DNA of 64,000 bases from Anastrepha obliqua. Taxonomy: Eukaryota; Arthropoda; Insecta; Diptera; Tephritidae. The translations under genes were made by a program, and so were the position numbers. The notes under the pieces were generated by a model, which had not been told where the DNA came from, searched no databases, and saw only the letters and a program-made list of their open reading frames with translations. Positions within the stretch are counted from its first letter, which is position 1. Each line of letters opens with the position of its first letter. Below, piece by piece: positions 1-9,805 of the stretch. The stretch covers positions 167,216,792 through 167,280,791 of the forward strand of contig NC_072892.1 in assembly GCF_027943255.1 (NCBI RefSeq), in the 5' to 3' direction.

Positions 1-1155
1 CCACTCCGCCCATGTGCCGGTTGTATTCTTTGACAATGTTTGGACAGCTCACATATTCATACTGTTTTCTATTGCGGTTATAGCGACGGGACAATGTGTT
101 TCGGTCGCTCGGATTATTCGAGTTAAATGGCTGCACACCTGCATACGTTGACGCTAAACGAACTGGTTTGCTGTCCTTCCCAACAACAGTAGAAATATCT
201 ACTCCAAATGCGGTGGCAACGAATTCCTCCGAATATCCACGAGGAGCTTTTTTCACCACTAGCTGTTAATCGGTAGACAGTTTACAGTTTTTCACACGGT
301 TGGCTCGAAAAGTTCCAAGCGAATTAATTCCACGACATCGAAGGTAAACCAATAGTCCAAGCGACGTAAAGTAATTATCGAAATACACTATGTGGTTTGT
401 AAAGTCTGGTATGTTTCTTGACAAACGGACCACTATATTTGAAGCGGCTCCCAAATCAGGCATTCCTTCTTCACGGATGTTATCGGCAGCGCCTGTAAAC
501 AATTCAAAACTATAAGAAAAACCTTTGGTGTCACAAATGGAGAATATTTTGAAACCCCATTTATGAGGCTTTTTCGGCATATACTGCTTGATATTTATTT
601 TAGACATTTTCGTGCCGCACATTTGTTCGTCGACGCTCAAACGCTGGGACATTGGCACAGAGGAAAATCGAACATTCATAACTCTTCAAGATTCGGGTTA
701 TGAAACGTCGACTCTTCAACATTTATTTGAAGATGATTTTTACGCCACAGTAAGTTTTGAAACTCTTTCATATTGTTTCGAAGATTAGCAACATCGATTT
801 CAAAGTGCGCTGAAGAAGTTGGTATACCTCTTCCCGAAAATTCGTCTGTTCCTGTAATTTCAATTTCTCCTTGTGAAACCGGTACAGACATGCTTTTTAG
901 ATTTTCTTGTGGACCAGTTGGTACAGCAAGGGAAAGAGAAAGATCAGATACAGAAATGTTGTTTGCTGTTTCTTGTAGAAAGGAATCATTTTGATTGGGG
1001 ACCACAAAATCTGGGTTATTCACGTCGTTGTCACTATCGAAATCATCGCCTTCAATTTCCTCATCACTGTTTTCGCGAAAGTCCATAAAGTCGTTGAACT
1101 CCTCATCTGACATCTGCGACAAGTCGTATTTGCGTTTGCGTCCCCACCGCGACAT
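1..1155 (-). pseudogene. piggyBac-like transposase, internally deleted and interrupted
   Basis: Reading starts at ATG 1155 with a basic start and an acidic N-terminus (several DEE and EEIEGDD runs), typical of piggyBac transposases. The frame closes at 676 and resumes in another frame at 679 with the catalytic core: a VDEQM motif, YMPKKPHKWGFK, the first catalytic Asp in CDTKG and the second in YFDNYFTS. A TAA at 266-268 interrupts the frame, after which it continues to the window edge with EYNRHMGGV; the third Asp lies just outside. Roughly 150-200 residues normally found between the acidic head and the DDE core are missing at the 676-720 junction. So it has a deletion with frameshift plus a nonsense codon. 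Family is secure; activity is excluded. Confidence 0.85.
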
Positions 1156-1488
1156 TTTTCTAGTGATAAAAAATATAAATCAGCATAATATGTGAACTTG
1201 AAGTTCAAAATAACTGAACATTTTTTTTGAACGCACTGCATACGGCCTCCTGTAGACGGTTGCAGCGTGAAGTACACAGTGGCACAATGTACATAAAAAA
1301 AAAACTTGGAGAGCACTTTATCTCACTCTACACTTCTCAATCTACTTACCAAATATTTTTTTAACTCAATATTCCAATAGGGCACTTCTTAGGAAGTCTC
1401 ACAAAAACACCTTCTCAGAAAAATACTTTTTTCGGTTATTTGATCACTTCTTTTAATTCCACTTGCAAAATTTTTGTAATATGAGCAC

Positions 1489-1543
1489 ATGCAGCTTTCA
1501 CGATCAAGGGTAAACTGAAGAATATGAATCGTGTAAGCTGCAT
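1489..1543. repeat. subterminal inverted repeat of the piggyBac-like element
   Basis: ATGCAGCTTTCACGAT (1489-1504) and ATCGTGTAAGCTGCAT (1528-1543) are reverse complements with one mismatch, separated by 23 bases. Internal inverted repeats near the termini are common in piggyBac elements and probably bind transposase. Confidence 0.7.
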
Positions 1544-1639
1544 GATAAACAAAAAAGCACTTCGTGTTTTTAGTTTATTTTTTTTTTGCTCTTAAGTGTT
1601 GCCCGCCTGTAGGCGGTTATATGCACTAGAGGGTTAAGT

Positions 1640-2425
1640 ATCACTATGCTATGGGGAAAATGGCAACTGTTGTCCAAACGGAAGTTTTTGCCATCCTGAA
1701 AGTAGCCGAATGGATAATCGAGAGGAGATGGAGCGGTAAACAGATTGCAGTTTCCAGTGACAATCAGGCAGCACGAAAGTTCAAGAATGTAAGAAGAAGC
1801 TTAATTCTGCCGCAAGGCAAAACAGGCGTATACAGGACACTCCGGTGTTCAAGGAAACGAAATTGCCGATGAATTGGCCCACCGTGGATTAGCGGTTCCC
1901 TCACAAGGGCCAGAGCCAATAATCGGAATCAGTTCCGCAGAAATCACGAATCCGATGGTCCGGTCTAGAACGCTGCAGAACTGCAAAGTGTAAAAAGTCC
2001 GAACAGAAAACTGTCAAACTTTCTACTAAAACTTGGAAGGAAAGACGTTCGGTTGATGTTCGTTATTATTACAGGACACAACCCATGGGGTCAGCATATG
2101 ACCACCATGGGAATCATTAAGGACTTTCTCTGTGAGTGTTCTTCCTTTGCTGGAGCAAGGCTACGAGTTTTGGGTTCCGATGTCGGGAGAATGAATAATA
2201 TTTGTTCTCTAAAACTGGAGGATATTTACAGGACTAACTACCTTTGTCTCTGTCTCTATTCTTCTATCTCTTTCTCTGATACTTTTCTGCTTCCCTCCTT
2301 GACTATATCTACCCTCTTTCCAGAGCTCTAAATACAATGGGCTTTTTAGCCTGACTGTTTTAGGAGCCACCGAATCTGTTGGTGCTCCTTGGCTAGACCT
2401 ATTCAAATTTCAATTTCATTGGTTT
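1640..2425 (+). pseudogene. non-LTR retrotransposon 3' remnant (RNase H and C-terminal CCHC-like part)
   Basis: Translated pieces show an RNase H core (QTEVFAILKVAEW with the catalytic Glu, then VSSDNQAA with the Asp) at 1660-1790. A frameshifted tail follows at 2053-2230 with ITGHNPWGQHM and CECSSFAGARLRVLG, the conserved C-terminus of I/LOA/R1-type elements. Several frameshifts and stops separate them. It resembles the longer element at 41.27-43.30 kb and may be the same family. It begins directly at the TTAA site of the piggyBac-like element. Confidence 0.7.
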
Positions 2426-2555
2426 TGCGTTAATGTACCTGTTTTTTGATATTTTTGTCTTTGAGAATGAATTCTCGGTGATTAAGTCACTGGTTACGGG
2501 ATAACTTTTACATAAGCAAACCTAATTTCTGCTCAGTAAGGTTTGGCAACTCATC

Positions 2556-3625
2556 ATGAATTGTTTAACGCCAGAACAACGCATCCAAATTGTGGAAAAT
2601 TACTTTGGAAAAAAAATCTGCTCCCGAAGTTCATAGAGCATTGGTGCCATCATCGGTCCTTATTTCTTTCGAAATGAGGAACAGAAGTGGTCCTGTTCAC
2701 TGGTCTCCTCGCTCGTTCGATTTACTTTTTATGGGGCTACGTCAAGTCATGTAAAACTGATTCGACTTTGAAAATGACATTGAGCAATACGCCCAGCTCT
2801 GTCAAAGTACAAAAAGATCTCTCCGAGCCTTACAATACCAAGCGAGTTTTCAGATAAGGAAGGGGTACTGCGTAGAGCCAGTGTTCATCGAAATGATACT
2901 ATTTTCATCAAAAATGTCCGGATCCTTGCATATGCTGATGACATTGACATCATAGAGCACTGCAAGCGAGATGTTACCGCTTGGTAATATGTAAGTGTTA
3001 CTATGATCTCAGTAAACAAATGTGTAGCAGAGACCTCTCTCACGCGACAAACCTAACACTCTACAATACGCTCATCTTAGCCGTGCTACTCTATGGCGCT
3101 GAAGCATGGATTATGTTGCAGTCTGATGCAGCTGCTCTTGGGGTATTCGAAGGAAAGATGCTACCAAAAATCTTCGGTCCTCTTTGTATTGGAGATAACT
3201 ACTAGTGCCGAATGCACCACGGGCTGTGTGAGCTTTACGACGTGGTGGGCATAGTGAAGCCCATCAATATTTAATGTGGCGAAGTAGGCGAAGGCCATAC
3301 CTCCGATGGAAGGACCACCTTATCATCCCTTGGTGTAACAAATTGGAGAAGGGGCACGCGAAGAGACTTGTTACAGTCGGCCTTCATCCGGTAAAAGGTT
3401 ATGATCCTTGGTCGGGCCATATAATATGTAAGTCATGTTAAGTCATTGGCTTATACCGATAAACCAGCAACTTTTGGAGCATTGCAAACCAATATTGAAA
3501 CCACCATTGGCGCTTTACTTATTTCAAAAAGTAGGTAGACACAAATTGGACTGATCGAATGAATCATGTAACTCGTAGCCGCGGCGGGCATATGCCAGAT
3601 ATCATATTGCTATACATGCCATGAC
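2556..3625 (+). mobile_element. DD41D (rosa-type) mariner remnant split by a retroelement
   Basis: Two parts of one mariner transposase are separated. Part one (2556-2750) starts with the helix-turn-helix N-terminus (MNCLTPEQRIQIVENYF), jumps by internal deletion to GPYFFRNE, then to a WSPRS motif and GYVKS. Part two (3440-3625) continues in frame as LAYTDKPATFGALQTNIETT and ends RSRGGHMPDII. Joining the two at the shared AAGTCAT (2744-2750 and 3440-3446) restores the normal GYVKS-LAYTDKP order, so the sequence between is a later insertion with a 7-bp target duplication. The element is badly decayed and lacks most catalytic residues. Confidence 0.75.
2751..3440 (+). pseudogene. RTE-type non-LTR fragment inserted in the mariner
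   Basis: Remnant of the same RTE family as the 11.4-14.5 kb element: LSEPYNTKR (2824 on), the AYADDIDII reverse transcriptase box (about 2930), then LTLYNTLILAVLLYGAEAW and DAAALGVFEGKML (3040-3180), and ELYDVVGIVKPI and LGVTNWRRG near the end. Frames change repeatedly and much of the middle is deleted. It is flanked by AAGTCAT on both sides, the host mariner's duplicated target. Confidence 0.75.
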
Positions 3626-3681
3626 GATATTTATCAGATTATAATAAAAAAAAATTAGTTTCAATTTCCATATTTCTGTTC

Positions 3682-4120
3682 CGGCCTCGGTAGTCTAGCG
3701 TAAGTGCATTAGCCTGCCATCCTAGAGGTTGTGGGTTCGTATCCCGCATAAAGCAAAAAAAATTCTCGAATTCCATTCCTCAACCCCAAAAACTTATCCT
3801 TCCCATCCCTACTCCCGCTCAATAGTCTGCGCATTATTTGCATTGTGGCTGCTGAAGCAAGCAAAAAAACAAAAAAAAAAACCACACAGTTAAACATTGC
3901 ATCAGTGACGACAACAAGAGCAAGCAGGCGACCGCGGTAATAACGCAGACACACGAAGTTTAGCGAAGTCCTCAATCATCTGTGCGATCCTTCTGGCAGA
4001 AAAATGTGAAACACAGATGGCGCTAAAAGCAGTAAAAAGGCGTTGTTTGTAAGCTACGACAGGTGGGCATTCCCACTACTTAGGACTGGTAGCGGCAGGC
4101 TAATCACCTACAGTTAGTAA
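3682..4120 (+). mobile_element. tRNA-derived SINE
   Basis: A tRNA-like head carries both RNA polymerase III internal promoter boxes: an A box at 3691-3700 (TAGTCTAGCG) and a B box at 3734-3744 (GGTTCGTATCC, one mismatch from consensus), 33 bases apart. A non-tRNA body with A-rich stretches follows. The head does not fold as a clean tRNA gene, and the 3' limit is only approximate, set by the start of the Tc1-like terminus. Confidence 0.65.
3734..3744 (+). promoter_or_regulatory. Pol III B box of the SINE
   Basis: GGTTCGTATCC fits the GGTTCGANTCC B box with one change. With the A box at 3691-3700 it forms a type 2 internal promoter. Confidence 0.6.
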
Positions 4121-4123
4121 CAT

Positions 4124-5187
4124 AAGTAAGTATACACCGGACACGTTTTCAGTTTTCCCCAAATCGATTCCGTCAAACAACCTAAGTTATAACAAAATTG
4201 TGTTTTATGTACATGAATGAAATACAAAAGTTATATTTAATCCAAATAATGACACAATTTTAAAAAGGAAGAAAATTATAGCATTTTATACTAAACTTTA
4301 TAAAAATTCATGCCTCAGAAGTAAGTATACAGCTCATCATATTATTAATTTGTGAAATCAAAAACATAATTAAAATCAAATCTTAGTACATATTTGGTAG
4401 GATAACCATTACACTTTACAATCGCTTTAAGTCGTGATTGCATTGATTTCACCAAGTTTTCAGTTACAGCTGGTGGTATTTTATTCCATTTATCTTGAAG
4501 GACGTTTTTCAGTTGTTCCTTATTTCTAATCGGATGTTTACGTATTTGTCGCTTTAAATGTTCCCATAAATGTTCGATTGGGTTTGTATCCGGGGACTGT
4601 GGCGGTGTTGTATAACAGCCACTCTCGTACAATGTTGGATGTGTGCTTGGGGTCATTATCCTGTTGGAAGATAAGCGTTCCTCCAAGGCCAAATTTTGTA
4701 GCGCTTTCCTTTAAACTATTTTTCAAAATATTTAAATAACCATATCGGTACATAATATTTTCGAGAAATACCAAGTTTCCAACCCTGTTCGCAGCCATAC
4801 CTACACCCCCAAACCATCACAGAGCCCCTCCATGCTTCACAGTGCCGGTCATATTGTTTGGATCCAATTCCACGTTAAATTTTCTCCAAACTTTGTCACG
4901 CCCATCAGATCCACAGATACTCAACTTACACTCATCAGAAAATATGACTTGGTTCCAAAACGTTTGGTCATATTTTTCATGATCTATTGCGAATGAAATC
5001 CGTTTACTCCGATTGACACTACTCACGAAGGGTTTTTTCTTAATATTGCGCCCATGATAATTAGAAATATGCAAAACCCAGCGAATAGTTTGGGTGCTAA
5101 ATTGCTTTCCAGGCTTATTTTTAACTTCAGATTTCAATTTGGGGGCACTTATTTTGGGGTTTGTCCTGATTTTCCGTACGACTAAGC
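4124..5187 (-). mobile_element. Tc1-like transposon with subterminal direct repeats, 5' part missing
   Basis: Minus-strand Tc1-family element. Its 3' end carries AAGTAAGTATACA twice, at 4124-4136 and 4319-4331, about 195 bp apart. This is the IR/DR arrangement seen in some Tc1-like transposons. The coding part runs from 5187 down to 4345. The 5' end is cut off at about 5187, where a different repeat (TGACGGGATAACG) starts. Confidence 0.75.
4345..5187 (-). pseudogene. Tc1-like (DD34E) transposase, broken
   Basis: The order of motifs is normal for Tc1 transposases: the HTH tail (TNPKISAPKLKSEV), first catalytic Asp in VIFSDECKL (about 4940), WRKFNVE, second Asp in FQQDNDPKHT (about 4650), and the Glu in SPDTNPIEHLW (about 4570). 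A TGA at 4817-4819 interrupts the frame in the conserved region just after the first Asp. A frameshift near 4600, with a net loss of several codons, separates the second Asp from the Glu. The N-terminal DNA-binding part is missing. Confidence 0.8.
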
Positions 5188-5340
5188 TTTTGACGGGATA
5201 ACGTCTTATAATTCGATTTAACAGGCTGCACGCACGAAAAAATGTGTCGTTACCTTGCTCATTAGTGTTACCTTGCTCATATGTCGTTACCTTGCTCATT
5301 GCCGTTACCTTGCTCATTTGTCGTTACCTTGCTCATTGCA
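5188..5340. repeat. TGACGGGATAACG repeat with five GTTACCTTGCTCAT units
   Basis: A module starting TGACGGGATAACGTCTTATA (about 5190) and containing GGCTGCACGCACG is followed by five tandem copies of GTTACCTTGCTCAT spaced about 19-20 bp (5247-5337). The same module recurs at 5690-5778 in the same orientation. Reading frames here (repeated EQGN and SKVT) are products of the repeat, not genes. Confidence 0.65.
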
Positions 5341-5507
5341 CTGAATGAACTGCAAGCGAAAGCGCGGAACGAACTACAAAGCAAACAAAGCAAACGGCAA
5401 CGTTCGACATCTTGCTCTCTCCTACTTAAGTGAGCGTATATATGTATGTATATGCGCATATGTACATATATAAATTCACGTATTTGTATTTGCATATGCC
5501 TTCTTAT

Positions 5508-5685
5508 TGATTATTATTAATTTGATTCACTTGAAGAATTTAAAATAAAACCAAATTTGTTAATAATACCTGTTGTTTTAATGTTATTATTATTAATTTT
5601 TGATTATTATTAATTTGATTTACTTGAAGAATTTAAAATAAAACCAAGTTTGTTAATAATACCTGTTGTTTTAATGTTATTATTT
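5508..5685. repeat. 90-bp tandem duplication
   Basis: Two nearly identical ~85-90 bp AT-rich units (5508-5596 and 5598-5685), each containing TTGAAGAATTTAAAATAAAA and GTTAATAATACCTGTTG. The second motif reappears in inverted orientation at 56866-56899, next to the other satellite-bearing repeat. Confidence 0.75.
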
Positions 5686-5689
5686 TTTT

Positions 5690-6706
5690 TTGACGTGATA
5701 ACGTCTTATAATTCTATGTAGCCGGCTGCACGCACCAAAAAATGCGTCGTTATCTTGCTCATGCGTCGTTACCTTGCTTGAACAGCATGTTATGTTATGT
5801 TATGTTATGTTATGTTATGTTATGTTATGTTATGTTATGTTATGTTATGTTATGTTATGTTATGTTATGTTATGTTATGTTATGTTATGTTATGTTATGT
5901 TATGTTATGTTATGTTATGTTATGTTATGTTATGTTATGTTATGTTATGTTATGTTATGTTATGTTATGTTATGTTATGTTATGTTATGTTATGTTATGT
6001 TATGTTATGTTATGTTATGTTATGTTATGTTATGTTATGTTATGTTATGTTATGTTATGTTATGTTATGTTATGTTATGTTATGTTATGTTATGTTATGT
6101 TATGTTATGTTATGTTATGTTATGTTATGTTATGTTATGTTATGTTATGTTATGTTATGTTATGTTATGTTATGTTATGTTATGTTATGTTATGTTATGT
6201 TATGTTATGTTATGTTATGTTATGTTATGTTATGTTATGTTATGTTATGTTATGTTATGTTATGTTATGTTATGTTATGTTATGTTATGTTATGTTATGT
6301 TATGTTATGTTATGTTATGTTATGTTATGTTATGTTATGTTATGTTATGTTATGTTATGTTATGTTATGTTATGTTATGTTATGTTATGTTGTGTTATGT
6401 TATGTTATGTTATGTTATGTTATGTTATGTTATGTTATGTTATGTTATGTTATGTTATGTTATGTTATGTTATGTTATGTTATGTTATGTTATGTTATGT
6501 TATGTTATGTTATGTTATGTTATGTTATGTTATGTTATGTTATGTTATGTTATGTTATGTTATGTTATGTTATGTTATGTTATGTTAATGTTAACTCATT
6601 CTCTATATCCGTACAAAATATCTATCAAACAAATAAAATTAAAATATCCTTTTGAAAAATGCAACCATTTAATCAGTATTTTCTTATGACGTTATCACGT
6701 TAAACT
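5690..6706. mobile_element. satellite-bearing element with TGATAACG terminal inverted repeats
   Basis: ACGTGATAACGTC at 5692-5704 is matched in inverted orientation by GACGTTATCACGT at about 6688-6700. This suggests a ~1-kb element with short terminal inverted repeats whose inside is mostly the (TATGT)n array. It has no coding capacity. The match extends only about 20 bp, so the boundaries are tentative. Confidence 0.45.
5787..6587. repeat. (TATGT)n pentanucleotide satellite, about 160 units
   Basis: About 800 bp of almost perfect TATGT repeats with a single substitution (TGTGT at 6391-6395). All three frames are open and read MLCYV repeats; these are not genes. It is the same satellite as 55180-56152 in opposite orientation. 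Confidence 0.98.
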
Positions 6707-6862
6707 ATCGTCAGTAAACCGACTTTACAGACAACCTCTTTTTTGGAGGCCCTATGCTCCCGAGAGGAGTGAACAAAGAAAAAAGAAAAACGTACGTATG
6801 TATGCCACCTAGAAAAGGTTCGACAGTAGACTTAACAGAGGCAAAATCCAAATGGCAAACAA

Positions 6863-7190
6863 ATGGCAAATGATCTGTTAGGATGCTCTCGGCCAAACAT
6901 CTCACGCATCACTGCAACCCTTACAGGCCACTGGAAAGTAGGGGATCATGCAGCAAGACTCAACCTACCGTTCAATCCTATCTGCAGAAGCTGTCAAGCA
7001 GAAGGAGCAAAAGAAAGTCTTTTCCACTACTTATGTGAATGTCCAGGGCTAGCTAGGGCACGAGTCCGCTCCTTTGGTAAGCCTTTCTTGCAGCAAATTG
7101 ATGAGATCTCAGGCATCGAGATAAAGAATTTGCTGTTATACTTGACCTCACCAAATGGATCTGACTTACAACAAAAAAAAAAAAATAATC
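6863..7190 (+). pseudogene. non-LTR retrotransposon 3' end (C-terminal zinc-knuckle region)
   Basis: A 5'-truncated copy retaining only the end of ORF2: TATLTGHWKVGDHAARLNLP, CRSCQAEG, ESLFHYLCECPGLARARV and LSGIEIKNLL-type tail, then an A-rich run at 7170-7185. C-x2-C followed by H-x4-C marks the C-terminal zinc-knuckle of RNase H-bearing elements. The element at 62.54-64.0 kb ends with similar sequence. Confidence 0.75.
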
Positions 7191-9414
7191 ATTATACGAG
7201 GACGGTGGTAGTAAAACGGTGCTGGTCACTAATTAAGATTATTTCAAGGGAAATACTCAACCACTTCAACAACAACATGCCACCTAAAGCTGTCCTGAAA
7301 GTTTATAAAACTAGAGTATTAACTTCAACACATTTCTGTTTTCTTTTCACCTTCATTTATTATCCATTCATTGGCAAAATGATCAGTTTGTTCATTTTTT
7401 AATTTGTATCATTAGTTCATTATGTTGTTGTTGTTTTTTTTTTGTTTGTTTTTTTATAATATAATAGAATTACACAGAAATCATTTAAAAAACTTGTTTC
7501 GTTTCGTTTAAGTTGGATACAAAAAATGGGTTTCAATTGATTTTCTCTATACTAACATTTGCTCCATGTAACATCTGGTAGATCACGGACATTTTAAATA
7601 CTAATAATATTTTATAAAAAAGAAAATTTCAACTTTGATTTATATCTTTTGTTTCTTTTTGTTTCTTGTTCGTGCAGAAGAATCGAAAACTGTAATTAGA
7701 AAAATTCTTAGTTTGCTATAAACTTGCTTTCATTAAACTACCGCTTCGAACTCCCTTCCATGTGGGTATGTATGTATGTATGTAGTAGGTATGTAAAAAA
7801 GCAATGCCAGCCAGCCGCTTGCACATATTTCAATTAGTTTTGAACGTTAAAAAACTTAAAGGCCTTCTTTTATGGCGGCTACAGCAGTCTGTTAAACGCT
7901 CATTATTTTTCATTTATATTTTATTTGAGAAACAAAAATACTCGTGAGTTTTTATAAAAAACATTTAGTCTAATATTGGGTATATAAAATTTAAATTGCA
8001 TATTTATGTGTGTATAGAACCCAAATTACAAAAATATTGGCATATAGCACAAAGTTACAGTTATTACCCAATTACTTATATAAAAGAAATTATTATATTC
8101 GTTTCAAATTACGACAGTCTCAAGACACACTTCATACAAGTGAGCAGCAGGACAATTAGCATACCGACAAGTGTCTGTCATTATCCTGTGTAAAGCAACA
8201 ATAAATACGAGCAATGCGCATGCACACACACAATTACAATAAACGATTGGTGTTTATGTGTGTCATGCAGGGTTTTCCAAATATTTGGTTTTTTTTTTTT
8301 TGTAAGAAATTTAATAATTTATTTTTTACAATAATTTTCTTGTTTAGTTTTAAGGTCTTTTCGTTTTTGACTAATTTTAGTGTTAAGTGCCTAAGCCTAA
8401 AAAGTGTTAGTTAGAGCAACATTAAAATGTGTTTCATACAAAAATTTTGTTAGGGAGGGTAGTGGTAAAGTGCTGATTTGTTTAGTACAAAGATTTTTAT
8501 GTAATATATGTATGTGAATACAATTATGTACTTACATATACATATTTAAATACAAATACACATTTAAGTAGCTATGCAAGTTATTCTTATGCGCACACAC
8601 ACAAGTATGCATATAACAGCGATAAAACATTTAGTGTTCACTCTGGATCGTATTAAAAAACACATTTATAGTTGTGGATATAAAAATAATTTCATTTTAC
8701 CAAAAATTTCCTAATAAATAATTCAACTCTACCAATTAACGGCGCTTACTGTCACTGCACTTAATGCAATTCAATTTGTTTAATGTTTTACAATATCTTT
8801 TCTTACTCTATTTTTTTTTTTTTTTTTTTTTAATATGTATTAATTTATCTTTAATTCTATTTTCTTCGAATGCACAACGCCGCAGCAACACTCAACATTG
8901 ATAAGGTCATAATTTTAATTTGTATGAAGTTTTTTGTTAATTAAAGCTTTTATGTATGTTATTTTTACGCTAATAAAATATATTTTATATACTATAATTT
9001 TATTACGTCATTCGACAATTGGGATAAACTTTCAAAACAATTATATTTATTTTTGTTGATAATCTACAAAGAAGATATTCTTATAGTTTCAAAAAATATA
9101 ATATTATAATAGTTTTTAAAAAGTGGGTGCAATGAGATCATTGAGCTCGGTATTAATACTTTCCATTCACTTAAAGACGGAATCGCAAGCCTAGTTTGGC
9201 TTTCATCTTATCAAATATCAACAAATTTCTTGTGGTTACTTTTAATCCGCAAGCAATACATCGACAAAGTGATATTAAACACAGTTGGTGTAGAAAAAAA
9301 AAACATTTCTGAAAATATTTTTTCACGCAAAATAAATACTTTCTACTAAAATTTTATGTCACACTATTATACATCTTCAATAAAAACGGTTGCTCATATG
9401 CATGAAATAGTTCC
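7191..9414. other. non-coding AT-rich stretch, no gene seen
   Basis: No frame here resembles a known protein. It holds poly-T and short (GTAT)n runs (about 7765-7795), long A/T homopolymers and scattered (CA)n. It may be intergenic or part of a large intron. Confidence 0.5.
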
Positions 9415-9805
9415 GAGCCAATTTACAGGATGTCATTTCGCCCTGGGTGGAAAGTTATAGTTTTCAGCCTGTGTGGAAAGTTATTGTATTCACCCCTAAT
9501 TTTTAATTTTAATTAAATTAGAGAAAAATTTTATTTTAAAAATTATGATTTTTTTAATTTTTGTATGTAAAAGAAGTTAAATAAAAAGCCTAAAAAATGT
9601 AAATATTGTTTTTAATTTTTTTATTGTAAAAAAAAATCCTGAAAATACCCTAAGTTTTCGAGCTTTGGGCCACCGGGAGCCCTTAAACGTCAAAATCACG
9701 CAAGGAAAGCCGCAAGCAAAAAGTCATCGTAACTTTTAAACGGCGACCTCCTTAAACGAGAATGTTCAAAAGACACAGGTGAAATGTCATATTGTAAATT
9801 GGCTC
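9415..9805. mobile_element. MITE with ~29-bp terminal inverted repeats
   Basis: GAGCCAATTTACAGGATGTC (9415 on) is repeated in inverted orientation ending at 9805 (GACATATTGTAAATTGGCTC-type reading after complement), matching over about 29 bp with a few mismatches. The 391-bp interior has no coding capacity. No clear target duplication was found. Confidence 0.7.

Larger units (their letters stand above)
1..1637 (-). mobile_element. piggyBac-like element, partial, with TTAA target site
   Basis: The window opens inside a piggyBac-superfamily element read on the minus strand. Its upstream end is marked by TTAA at 1634-1637, directly next to GGG. Read inward on the minus strand the terminus is TTAACCCTCTAGTGC, which matches the CCC start and TTAA target site of this superfamily. 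Just inside lies a GC-rich palindrome (CCGCCT GT AGGCGG, 1603-1616), then a subterminal 16-bp inverted repeat (1489-1504 against 1528-1543, one mismatch). The other end is left of the window. Sequence right of the TTAA is RNase H-type non-LTR sequence, so the element may have inserted into that retroelement. Confidence 0.82.

Noticed and set aside
3682..3755. tRNA gene
   Set aside because: A and B boxes are present but no proper acceptor stem closes it, and it is fused to a non-tRNA body. Best read as a SINE head.
5742..6689. Three overlapping long ORFs of MLCYV repeats (and the same at 55197-56159)
   Set aside because: They are the three translations of a pentanucleotide satellite, in which every frame is open. 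There is no coding signal.
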